NCBI RefSeq assembly: GCF_018408855.1
Contig: NZ_AP024325.1
Coordinates: 806,001-870,000, forward strand
DNA from: Caballeronia sp. NK8
GTDB taxonomy: Bacteria > Pseudomonadota > Gammaproteobacteria > Burkholderiales > Burkholderiaceae
Direction: 5' to 3'
DNA length: 64,000 nucleotides
The position numbers and the translations under genes are program-made. Of the stretch, positions 56,801-64,000 are shown piece after piece; within the stretch, counting starts at the first letter, position 1, and every line of letters begins with the position of its first letter. Under the pieces are notes generated by a model. That model was not told where the DNA came from, did not search any database, and saw only the letters and a list, made by a program, of their open reading frames with translations.

Positions 56801-57553
56801 TCAATAAGCGCCGGACAGCAGTGCGCCCGCGCCGGGCACGACCGCTTCGAGCCCGAGTTGCTTGAGCATCGCGTAAGTCGTCGCAACGGCGGCGGTGACG
56901 ACCGGCTTGCCCGTCATCGCCTCGACCTTCGCGATGACCGGCAGCGACGGCATCTGCACGCAGGCGGACAGCACGATGGCATCGGCTTCCTGATAGCGCA
57001 TCGACATGACGATCTCCGGCAGCCGGCTCGGATCATGACGGCCGACATCGAGATTGTCGGGAATTTCGAGCGCGCGATAATCGATCACGTCGTAGTCTTC
57101 GTTGCGGATATAGTCGACGACGAGTTCCGTCAGCGGCAACATGTAAGGCGTGACCACCACGACACGCTTCGCGCCGATCACCTTCAGGGCATCGACGAGC
57201 GCGCCCGCACTCGTGATGACAGGCGCCTCGCCGCCGTTCTCAACCGTGCGCTCATGCAGGCGCTTTTGCGACACGCGATGGTAGCCATGCCCCATCGCCA
57301 TGATCGCGACAAGACACGCATAGCCGAGCACATCGACGCGCGCATCGGAAAGCTCGACGGCGCAGCGGTCCGACTCCGCGTCCATTGCGGCGAGTTCTTC
57401 CTTCACGACCTTTTTCATACGCATGCGGCTCGAATGAAACGTGAAGCGCTCGGGGCGGATCGTCTGACGCGCGAGCAGCATCGCGGGAATCTCGGTCTCC
57501 ATCGTCGTGTTCGAACTCGGCACGATCTGGCCGATGCGATAGGTCTTCGTCAT
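56801..57553 (-). CDS. picG: Maleate isomerase (Asp/Glu racemase superfamily), PicG/NicE-like
   Basis: The 250-residue protein begins MTKTYRIGQIVPSSNTTMET, the classic opening of maleate cis-trans isomerase. It keeps the two catalytic cysteines, C80 (LGYACLVAIMAMG) and C198 (VLSACVQMPSL). It converts maleate to fumarate, the exit to the TCA cycle. I use ATG 57553 with GGAG upstream; ATG 57565 is an alternative without ribosome binding site. It follows picC by 18 bases. Confidence 0.9.
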   Translation of the reverse strand: MTKTYRIGQIVPSSNTTMETEIPAMLLARQTIRPERFTFHSSRMRMKKVVKEELAAMDAESDRCAVELSDARVDVLGYACLVAIMAMGHGYHRVSQKRLHERTVENGGEAPVITSAGALVDALKVIGAKRVVVVTPYMLPLTELVVDYIRNEDYDVIDYRALEIPDNLDVGRHDPSRLPEIVMSMRYQEADAIVLSACVQMPSLPVIAKVEAMTGKPVVTAAVATTYAMLKQLGLEAVVPGAGALLSGAY

Positions 57554-57571
57554 GTGTTGCTCCATGTATGT

Positions 57572-58537
57572 TCAAAGGCGGAAGATTCGTTCGGCGTTGC
57601 CGTGACAGACGAGCGCGCGCGTGGCGTCATCGAGCGGCGCGCGTTCGATGAATTCCGCCGCGATCTCGGTGGACTCATACGGATAGTCGACGGAGAACAT
57701 CACCGCCTGCGCGCCCATTTCGCCGATCGCGCCCATGAGCGCGGGCGCGGAACACACGCCCGACGTCGTGATCAGGATGTTCGTGCCGATGTATTCAGAA
57801 GGCGCGCGTTCGAGGCTCACGCCATGCGAATACACCGCGAAGCGGCTGTCGAAGCGCCAGCGCAGATACGGCAGGCCTTCACCCATGTGACCGAGAATGA
57901 TCTTCAGATTCGGGAAGCGGTCGAACACGCCGCTGAACAGCAGGCGCAATGCATGACTGCCGGTTTCCACGCCCCAGCCCCAGGTCGCGCCCGCGAGTTC
58001 GAGATGACCGTCGAGCACGCGCGGATTCACGAATGCATCGGTCGGATGCAGATACAGCGGGACGTCGAGTTCCTGCATCGTCGCCCAGAAGGGGTCGTAG
58101 GCGCGATCGTCGTAGTAGACGCCGAGCGTATGACCGTTGACGAGCGCACCCTTGAAGCCGAGTTCGCGAACGGTGCGCGTCAGTTCATCCGATGCCGCTT
58201 TTGCGCCATGCATCGGCAGGGTCGCAAAGCCGCCGAAGCGCGCGGGATGACGCGCAATCTGCTGCGCGAGAAAGTCGTTGCTCTCTTTCGCGCGGCTGAT
58301 CGCGAGCGCGGCATCGGGTTCGCCCTGCACGCTCGGACCCGTCTGCGAAAGAATCGTATAGTCGATGCCCGCGCGATCCATTTCCACGATGCGCTGTTCA
58401 TCGAAATCAGTGAGACGCGCGGCGAGATCGCGCAACACTTCGGGCGCGATATGCTGCGTGAAACTCTTCGAATAACCCTGAAAACCCGGCGTGCTGAAAT
58501 GCTCTTCCAGGGCGATCTTGCGAATCCGCTTTGTCAT
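57572..58537 (-). CDS. picC: Amidohydrolase-2 family decarboxylase, probable 3,6-dihydroxypicolinate decarboxylase (PicC)
   Basis: The 321-residue TIM-barrel protein has the amidohydrolase-2 metal motifs: E11-x-H13 at the start (ALEEHF), YLHPTDAF in the middle, LGHMGEGLPYLRWRFDSR, and the Asp-bearing FSVDYPYES. Relatives are non-oxidative decarboxylases of hydroxybenzoates. In the pic pathway the corresponding enzyme makes 2,5-dihydroxypyridine from 3,6-dihydroxypicolinate, and the genes downstream start with that compound, so the assignment is contextual. It is the first gene of its operon, with GGAG before ATG 58537 and an operator-like palindrome just upstream. Confidence 0.82.
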   Translation of the reverse strand: MTKRIRKIALEEHFSTPGFQGYSKSFTQHIAPEVLRDLAARLTDFDEQRIVEMDRAGIDYTILSQTGPSVQGEPDAALAISRAKESNDFLAQQIARHPARFGGFATLPMHGAKAASDELTRTVRELGFKGALVNGHTLGVYYDDRAYDPFWATMQELDVPLYLHPTDAFVNPRVLDGHLELAGATWGWGVETGSHALRLLFSGVFDRFPNLKIILGHMGEGLPYLRWRFDSRFAVYSHGVSLERAPSEYIGTNILITTSGVCSAPALMGAIGEMGAQAVMFSVDYPYESTEIAAEFIERAPLDDATRALVCHGNAERIFRL

Positions 58538-58552
58538 TTGAACTCCAGTTGA

Positions 58553-58564
58553 TCAGTAGACTGA
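58553..58564. promoter_or_regulatory. Operator-like palindrome in front of picC
   Basis: TCAG-TAGA-CTGA lies 16 bases before the picC start codon, directly downstream of a -10-like TATATC on the minus strand. It has the same arms as the sites at 51905 and 52049. Binding of the MarR protein here would block the picC-G-E-D-F transcript. Confidence 0.68.
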
Positions 58565-58606
58565 CGATATAGCCGAACGACGCGCCCGTTAGCGCGCCAT
58601 CCTGGC

Positions 58607-59797
58607 TCAACCGCCCTTGCCGAATAGCTGTTTGATGCGCCCCCAGACGACGCTCCATACGAGGCTGCCCGCATTGAATTTCGCTGACGATGCCGCCGCA
58701 CCCGCCTCGGGCGCCGCGCTTCCGCCAAGCTGCGCCGTGATGCGCGCCCCGAAATCCGCGATCATGCGGCGCACGAAATCCTTCACGAGCCCCGAACGTG
58801 AAAACTGCGCGAGCGGCCCTTGCAGCATGTATTCGAGCGTGACGGCCACACGCGTCTCGTTGCCGCCCGCTTCGCTCGTCAATGCATAGGTGACGTCGCC
58901 GTTGGCGCGCGACCGGCTGATGTTGTCCTGCCCCGCGCCGCGCATGACGGCGCGATGCGCGGCGTCGTCGCGTTCGAGGCGCGCCGCGCCCGCGAAGTTC
59001 GCGGACATCGGACCGAACTTGATCGCAATTCTGCCCTTCACGCTTTCGCCGTCGTGTTCGACCAGTTCCGCGCCGGGCAAGCATGAAGTGACCGAAGGCA
59101 GATCGCCCATGAAGGCCCACACCTTGTCGAGTGCGAAGGGCACGACGAAGCTGTCGTCGATCGCGGTCCAGCCCTTGCGAAGCGTCGCGGGCTGATCGGT
59201 CGATGCAACGCTTGCAGCCACAGGTGCTTGCGGCGCGCTGGCCGGCGCGGCCGCGAAGGTTTGAAACGCGGGCGCCGAGGTCGTTGCATCGCTGACAACT
59301 GCGCGCGGCACAGGCGCTTCTGCGATCGGATTCGCTTTCAGATCGGCGAGCACCGATTTGATCGCCGCGACGATGCCCATATAGCCCGTACATCGGCACA
59401 GATTGCCGGACAGTTCGAGCCGGATGCGCGCTTCGTCGGCATCGGGAATGCGCCGCGCGATATCGCGCGCCGTGATCAGCATGCCGGGCGTGCAGTAGCC
59501 GCATTGCAGGCCGTGATATATCGAGAAGGCATGGCGCAGACGCTTCATGAGTTCGTCGTCGTCGAAGCCTTCGATGGTGCGAACCTTCTGCTGATCGCAC
59601 GCGACCGCGAAGGTGATGCACGAGCGCACCGGCTCGCCGTCGACGAGCACGGTACACGCGCCGCATACGCCGTGCTCGCAGCCGAGGTGCGTGCCGGTCA
59701 GGTTGTGCGTGTCGCGAAGAAAGTCGCCGAGATGCAGGCGCGATTCGACATCGCTGCGCACGGAACGGTCGTTGATGTTGAGTTCGATGACGGACAT
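58607..59797 (-). CDS. Mo hydroxylase [2Fe-2S] small subunit fused to a CoxG-like domain (PicA component)
   Basis: The 396-residue protein has two parts. Residues 1-160 form a xanthine-dehydrogenase-type iron-sulfur subunit with the plant-type cluster (C40, C45, C48, C60) and the second cluster (C99, C102, C134, C136). After an Ala/Pro/Ser-rich linker (about 160-212), residues 213-396 form an SRPBCC/CoxG-like domain (GWTAIDDSFVVPFALDKVWA, FGPMSANFAGAARLERDD). CoxG-type proteins act in maturation or membrane recruitment of Mo hydroxylases; usually they are separate. The subunit passes electrons from the Mo site. The start is ATG 59797, 11 bases after the FAD subunit stop. Confidence 0.88.
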   Translation of the reverse strand: MSVIELNINDRSVRSDVESRLHLGDFLRDTHNLTGTHLGCEHGVCGACTVLVDGEPVRSCITFAVACDQQKVRTIEGFDDDELMKRLRHAFSIYHGLQCGYCTPGMLITARDIARRIPDADEARIRLELSGNLCRCTGYMGIVAAIKSVLADLKANPIAEAPVPRAVVSDATTSAPAFQTFAAAPASAPQAPVAASVASTDQPATLRKGWTAIDDSFVVPFALDKVWAFMGDLPSVTSCLPGAELVEHDGESVKGRIAIKFGPMSANFAGAARLERDDAAHRAVMRGAGQDNISRSRANGDVTYALTSEAGGNETRVAVTLEYMLQGPLAQFSRSGLVKDFVRRMIADFGARITAQLGGSAAPEAGAAASSAKFNAGSLVWSVVWGRIKQLFGKGG

Positions 59798-59807
59798 TGC
59801 AGTCTCT

Positions 59808-60644
59808 TTAAACTGTATTCGCGCTCGACACGCCGAACGCCTGCGCAAGACAACGCTCGAGCGCCGCCGTATGAATCTGCCGGTCGATGCCGTCCGCGTT
59901 GGGCATCGCGCCTGCGACGGCCTGCGCGAGCGCATCCTCTGTGGCGGCTGCCGGCCCGCGCTGCGCTATCTGTCGCGCAAGTTCGTCGAGCGCGGTCGGC
60001 GGGCCGTCGAGCGCGCCGAGCACCACGCGTGCGAGTCCGGTGCGCGCATCGAAAGCGGCAGCCGCGCTCGCGTGCGGAAATTCGCCGGTCTTGCGGCAGA
60101 GTTTGTAGTAACCCCAGCGCAGCGTCGGGCCGAGCTTCGGCAACAGCACCGTGGTGATGATCTCGCCGTCTTCCAGCAGCGTCGTGAATGCGCCCAGCAT
60201 GAAGTCGCCCGCGCGCACTTGCCGTGTCGCGCCGGCCTTCGACAGTTCCAGACGCGCATCCAGCGCGGACAGCGCAAGCGGCCAGTCGGCGGCGGGATCG
60301 GCATGGGCGAGACTGCCGCCGATCGTGCCGCGATTGCGGATCGCGCGATACGCGATGCCGCTCGCCACATGCTGCATGAACGGATGACGCAGGAGCGCGT
60401 GCTTGCCGTCTTCTATTTCAGCATGCGTCACTGCTGCGCCGACGCGCACGAAGTCGCCCGCTTCGGACACCGTGCGCAGATCGGCGATGCGCGATACATC
60501 GACGACGCGGCCCGGCCGTGCAAGACGCAGGTTCAGCATCGGGCCCATCGACTGGCTGCCCGATATCGGCTTTGCGTCCTTCAGTTCCCTGAGCGCGTCG
60601 GCCAAGGACGCGGCTTTCACATACTCGAATGCAGCGGCTTTCAT
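59808..60644 (-). CDS. Mo hydroxylase FAD-binding medium subunit (PicA component)
   Basis: The 278-residue product is a CoxM-type FAD subunit: AKPISGSQSMGPMLNLRLAR near the start, and the FAD motif IRNRGTIGGSLAHADPAADW. The C-terminal CO-dehydrogenase flavoprotein domain contains KTGEFPHASAAAAF. It transfers electrons from the iron-sulfur subunit to the acceptor. ATG 60644 overlaps the large-subunit stop as ATGA with AGGAGG upstream. Confidence 0.92.
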   Translation of the reverse strand: MKAAAFEYVKAASLADALRELKDAKPISGSQSMGPMLNLRLARPGRVVDVSRIADLRTVSEAGDFVRVGAAVTHAEIEDGKHALLRHPFMQHVASGIAYRAIRNRGTIGGSLAHADPAADWPLALSALDARLELSKAGATRQVRAGDFMLGAFTTLLEDGEIITTVLLPKLGPTLRWGYYKLCRKTGEFPHASAAAAFDARTGLARVVLGALDGPPTALDELARQIAQRGPAAATEDALAQAVAGAMPNADGIDRQIHTAALERCLAQAFGVSSANTV

Positions 60645-63046
60645 CCCGCCACCTCCTGCCTCAGTTCTTCCTGGCTGGTCGCCTTGCTGGACTTCGCCGC
60701 TTCGATCGCCGCAAGCAGACGACGCGGCGTCAAGGGCGTTTCCGACACGCTCGCACCGAGCGGCGTGAGCGCATCGTTCACCGCGTTGAAGAGCGCGGCG
60801 GGTGGCGCGATCGCTCCGCCCTCGCCCACGCCTTTCGCGCCGAACTCCGTATATGGCGAAGGCGTTTCCATGTGGATGATCGTGAGCGACGGCAGCTCGG
60901 TCGGTCCCGGCAACATGTAGTCGGCGAGTGTCGATGTAAGCGGCTGCGCGTTGTCGTCGTAGAGCGTTTCTTCGTAGAACGCGGTGCCGATGCCTTGCGC
61001 CGTGCCGCCGATCGTTTGCCCCTCGACGACCATCGGATTGATCATGCGGCCGCAATCCTCGACGATCACGTAATCGAGAATTTCGACATCACCGGTCTTC
61101 GTATCGACGGCCACTGCCGCCGCGTGCGTCGCGTAACTGAATGCGCCGCTATCGACTTTCGGCTTGAAGCCTTGCGTCGCTTCCAGTCCGGCGAGATTCA
61201 CGCCGGCGGGCAAACGCTCGGGACGCAGATACCACGCCGATGCGATCTCCTGAATCGTCACACGCCCGCTTGCGCCGATCACCTCACCGTTCTCGAAACG
61301 CACGGCGTCCTGTTCTTCACCGAGCAAATGCGCGCCGATGAACAGCAGACGCGGCACGAGTTCGCGACACGTCGTAGCGACCGCGCCGCCCGCCATCACG
61401 ATGCTGCGCGATGCATACGTGCCCGTCGAATATGGCGTGAGCGCCGTATCGCCATGCACGACCTTGATCTTTTGCAGCGGCACGCCGAGCACTTCGTTCG
61501 CGATCTGCGCGAGCGTGGTTTCCATGCCTTGCCCGTGCGAGTGAATGCCCGCCCGCACTTCGAGGCCACCGTCCGCGGTGATACGCACGGTCGCGAGATC
61601 GTAGCCCGGCACGACCGGCAATCCCCACGACGCGAACACCGCCGTGCCGTGCGCGGATTGCTCGGTGAAGGTCGCGAAGCCGATACCGACGAGACGTCCA
61701 TCTTTTTCGCCCGCCTTCTGCCGCGCGCGCCACTTCGGCACATCGAGTTGCGCCACTGCGCGGCGCAGGCTTTCCTGGAAATCGCCGCTGTCGTAGTGCT
61801 TCTTCACGACATTGGTATAGGGCATGTCCGCGCCGCGCACGAGATTGTCGTGACGCACTTCCCACGCTTCCCGGCCGACGGCGCGCGCGATCGCGTCCAT
61901 CGTCAGTTCGATCGCGAAGCACACGCCCGTGCGCGCGACACCGCGATACGGCAGGAAGCCCGGCTTGTTGGTCGCGGCGCATTGCGTGCGGCATCGATAG
62001 CCCGAGAAATCGTAAGGCCCCGGCAGATTGCCGAGCGCCTGTCCCGTTTCCAGACCGATCGTGAAGGGCCACGCCGAATACGCGCCGCCGTCGATCAGAA
62101 GCTGTGCGTCGAGCGCGAGCAGCCGGCCCGTTTTATCGGCATACGCGGTGAGTTCGTAATGATGCTGACGCGAGTTCGCACCGGCGATCAGATGTTCGCG
62201 GCGATCCTCGATGAAGCGAAACGGCTTGCGGTACTTGAGCGCGAGCCACGCAATGCACAGCTCTTCCTGCTGAAGCACGCATTTGTAGCCGAACGCGCCG
62301 CCGACATCGGGCGAGATGACGCGCACCTGTCCGTGCTCGATGCCGAGACACTGCGACAGCACCGTGCGGATCATGTGCGGCACCTGCGTCGACGTGATGA
62401 CGACGAGTTGCGAATGCGTATGATCCCAGTAGGCGAGCACGGCCTTGCCTTCCATCGGCACCATGCACTGGCGTGCGAGATCGACCTTCTGTTTCACGAC
62501 GACAGGCGCGTCCTTCGAACGTGCGTCGAAGTCGACATCGGCCTTGAGGTCGAGAAAGAGATTGTCGGTCCAGTGATCGTGCACGCGCACATCGGTGCGT
62601 TCGCGTGCGGTGAATGCGTTTGCGAAGGCCGGCAGTTCGTCGAGATCGAGCTCGATTTCCTCGGCGATATCCTCGGCCTGCGCACGCGTCTTCGCGAAGC
62701 ACATCGCGACCGGCTCGCCGACGAAACGCACCTTGCCCGACGCGAGCGGCGGATGCGACGAAGGCTTGTAGCTGGGCAGGCTCGAATCCGCGACGATATC
62801 GGTCGCGCCCTGCATGTCGTCGCGCAGGATCACCTGCTCTGCATACTGTTCCGGCTTGCCGATACGCACGATACGCGCATGGGCGACGGGGCTGCGCAGG
62901 AACGCGACTTCCTGCAAATCCGGAAACGTATAGTCGGCGACGAACTTGCCCTTGCCGTGCAGATGCCGCTCGTCTTCGCGGCGTCTGACGCGCGCGCCGA
63001 CGCCCCCGCTTTCGGCCGGCGCTTCCATGTGTTCGGTGTGACTCAT
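60641..63046 (-). CDS. Mo hydroxylase large (molybdopterin) subunit, probable picolinate 6-dehydrogenase
   Basis: The 801-residue protein is a xanthine-dehydrogenase-family large subunit. It has the N-terminal aldehyde oxidase domain (RREDERHLHGKGKFVADYTF), the cofactor-binding VISPDVGGAFGYKC, PYRGVARTGVCFAIELTMDA, and the catalytic Glu in GAKGVGEGGAIAPPAALF. Such enzymes hydroxylate N-heteroaromatic rings with water. Next to a 3,6-dihydroxypicolinate/2,5-dihydroxypyridine pathway it should make 6-hydroxypicolinate from picolinate. Substrate identity is inferred from context. No XdhC-like chaperone is in the window. Confidence 0.9.
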   Translation of the reverse strand: MSHTEHMEAPAESGGVGARVRRREDERHLHGKGKFVADYTFPDLQEVAFLRSPVAHARIVRIGKPEQYAEQVILRDDMQGATDIVADSSLPSYKPSSHPPLASGKVRFVGEPVAMCFAKTRAQAEDIAEEIELDLDELPAFANAFTARERTDVRVHDHWTDNLFLDLKADVDFDARSKDAPVVVKQKVDLARQCMVPMEGKAVLAYWDHTHSQLVVITSTQVPHMIRTVLSQCLGIEHGQVRVISPDVGGAFGYKCVLQQEELCIAWLALKYRKPFRFIEDRREHLIAGANSRQHHYELTAYADKTGRLLALDAQLLIDGGAYSAWPFTIGLETGQALGNLPGPYDFSGYRCRTQCAATNKPGFLPYRGVARTGVCFAIELTMDAIARAVGREAWEVRHDNLVRGADMPYTNVVKKHYDSGDFQESLRRAVAQLDVPKWRARQKAGEKDGRLVGIGFATFTEQSAHGTAVFASWGLPVVPGYDLATVRITADGGLEVRAGIHSHGQGMETTLAQIANEVLGVPLQKIKVVHGDTALTPYSTGTYASRSIVMAGGAVATTCRELVPRLLFIGAHLLGEEQDAVRFENGEVIGASGRVTIQEIASAWYLRPERLPAGVNLAGLEATQGFKPKVDSGAFSYATHAAAVAVDTKTGDVEILDYVIVEDCGRMINPMVVEGQTIGGTAQGIGTAFYEETLYDDNAQPLTSTLADYMLPGPTELPSLTIIHMETPSPYTEFGAKGVGEGGAIAPPAALFNAVNDALTPLGASVSETPLTPRRLLAAIEAAKSSKATSQEELRQEVAG

Positions 63047-63066
63047 GCGCTCTCTCCCAACGATGT

Positions 63067-63576
63067 TCAGACGGGATAAGCGAGATCGTTCGCGATCATC
63101 GCCGTGTCATACACCGCCTGTCTTTCCTTCAGCAGAAGAACGTTACCATTGCGCGCGAAGCGATCAAAAAGCCTGCCCGCCTGATGCAAAGTCGTCGCGC
63201 CTTCGACGAGCGTCTGCAGCAACATGTAGTTGCTCTGCGCGATGATCTCTTCATCCGTTGCGTTCAGAATGCGTACGTTCGAAACGAAATGCAGCATCTG
63301 GCGCGGCGCGAACATCTGCGTGCGCGAGATCGCCACTGCGCGGTCACGCAACATGTCGCGCCCTTCCGCATACACCAGCCCGACGGGAAAACCGTTTGCT
63401 GCGTTCTCGTACTCGGTCACGCGGTAAAGACAGTTCTCGGTGAAGAACTCCGGCCAGCGCTCGATGTCGCCGCTATCCAGCGCCGCGCAATACTCCGCAT
63501 GAAAATCCTCCACGGCGGCGCGCGCGATCAGCGCCTTGTCGTGCGCGATATTCTGCTTCTCGAATCCTGGCAACAT
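63067..63576 (-). CDS. Aromatic-ring-hydroxylating oxygenase beta subunit (PicB component)
   Basis: The 169-residue protein has the SnoaL-like fold of Rieske oxygenase small subunits: VEDFHAEYCAALDSGDIERW, then FTENCLYRVTEYEN, and MLHFVSNVRILNATDEEII. It is a structural partner of the alpha subunit. Its ATG directly follows the alpha stop codon (TAGATG) with GGAG upstream. In the pic pathway a four-component 6-hydroxypicolinate 3-monooxygenase is known, and this pair fits two of its parts. Confidence 0.88.
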   Translation of the reverse strand: MLPGFEKQNIAHDKALIARAAVEDFHAEYCAALDSGDIERWPEFFTENCLYRVTEYENAANGFPVGLVYAEGRDMLRDRAVAISRTQMFAPRQMLHFVSNVRILNATDEEIIAQSNYMLLQTLVEGATTLHQAGRLFDRFARNGNVLLLKERQAVYDTAMIANDLAYPV

Positions 63577-64000
63577 CTAGAACTCCATGACTTCACGATA
63601 GTGTTTGTACATGGCGCGAATGGCAGCCTCGGAGATCAGGTTGTCAGCCGTGCCGATCTTGTCGCCGTCCAGCTTGATGATGCTGCGATCGCTCACCGAG
63701 CGGCGCACGCCTTCCTGGACGAACTTCATCGCTTCGTTGTCTTCGAGGCCGAGAAAGCCCGATGGTCCCATCAGATTGCCCTGGCGCAGACGGTGGCGCA
63801 GCATCTCGTCGGTATCGTCTTCATAGCCGAACATGGTCCAGAGCATGATCATGCTGTTCGGTCCGTTCGGAACGATATGGCGCACGCCGAGCGTGTTCAT
63901 CTCGCGCTGCACGATGAGGTTCGGCCAGATCGTCTGCATCGTGACGGACCACTCGGAATCGAACTCCTTGATGAACTCGAGAAAGCGTTCATCGCGCAAG
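63577..64000 (-). CDS. Rieske oxygenase alpha subunit, C-terminal part
   Basis: The last 140 or so codons of a large oxygenase subunit are visible; the gene runs off the right edge, so the Rieske [2Fe-2S] centre and most iron ligands are outside the window. The seen part (TMQTIWPNLIVQREMNTLGV, PNGPNSMIMLWTMFGYEDDT, GLEDNEAMKFVQEGVRRSVS) is the usual C-terminal end of ring-hydroxylating dioxygenase alpha subunits. It should hydroxylate 6-hydroxypicolinate at C3 together with the beta subunit and electron carriers beyond the window. Confidence 0.85.
   Translation of the reverse strand, partial: LRDERFLEFIKEFDSEWSVTMQTIWPNLIVQREMNTLGVRHIVPNGPNSMIMLWTMFGYEDDTDEMLRHRLRQGNLMGPSGFLGLEDNEAMKFVQEGVRRSVSDRSIIKLDGDKIGTADNLISEAAIRAMYKHYREVMEF

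Noticed and set aside
52162..58537. Assignment of the cluster to nicotinate degradation (nic genes)
   Set aside because: The lower pathway is shared, but a nicC-type flavin monooxygenase is absent in the window. The decarboxylase plus Rieske oxygenase and three-subunit Mo hydroxylase fit picolinate better. Genes beyond 64000 could change this.
60629..63079. A plus-strand frame of 816 codons opposite the Mo large subunit
   Set aside because: It is an antisense shadow; the minus-strand frame has the molybdopterin motifs and the coupled ATGA overlap.

Overview
The window looks like a chromosomal segment of a Burkholderiaceae bacterium, probably Paraburkholderia, Caballeronia or Burkholderia. 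This rests on high-GC coding sequence, a TagK/TagJ-type type VI secretion locus, an EIIA-HPr-EI fusion next to nagE, many MHS-family carboxylate transporters and a pyridine-carboxylate catabolic cluster. No taxonomy-defining RNA gene is present, so the assignment is an inference. I saw no rRNA, tRNA, CRISPR array or intact insertion sequence.

Region 1 (1-9.7 kb): the start of an NTF2/SnoaL-like gene, an FtsH-like membrane AAA+ metalloprotease, and a very large Gly-rich autotransporter on the minus strand (about 2,100 residues, 15 Gly-rich passenger repeats). An AT-rich, gene-poor stretch lies upstream of the autotransporter. Region 2 (9.7-14.6 kb): a minus-strand operon of an MHS transporter, an M20-type amidohydrolase and an acetylpolyamine amidohydrolase-like deacetylase, with a divergent LysR regulator and a small DUF6900-like gene. 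Region 3 (14.9-19.3 kb): the N-acetylglucosamine PTS operon nagF-nagE.

Region 4 (19.3-49.2 kb): a complete type VI secretion system with all 13 core components. The minus-strand arm runs tagK, tagJ, tssE, tssF, tssG, tssA, an acidic unknown protein, vgrG, an EagR-type chaperone, a PAAR-Rhs toxin and its immunity gene. The plus-strand arm runs clpV, tssB, tssC, a Tlde1-type L,D-transpeptidase effector with a lipoprotein immunity candidate, hcp, tssJ, tssK, tssL and tssM. Downstream of the Rhs gene lies a graveyard of rhs pieces: a displaced Rhs core tip leading directly into an orphan immunity gene, then three scrambled rhs fragments.

Region 5 (49.2-64 kb): a catabolic cluster that best fits picolinate (pyridine-2-carboxylate) degradation of the pic type. 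It encodes a Mo hydroxylase (small subunit fused to a CoxG domain, FAD subunit, large subunit), the alpha end and whole beta subunit of a Rieske oxygenase running off the window, an amidohydrolase-2 decarboxylase, 2,5-dihydroxypyridine dioxygenase, N-formylmaleamate deformylase, maleamate amidase and maleate isomerase, which together would yield fumarate. It also carries a MarR repressor and three transporters. A palindrome TCAG-N4-CTGA occurs in front of the MarR gene, in front of the divergent transporter and in front of the decarboxylase operon, and is proposed as the operator of this regulon.
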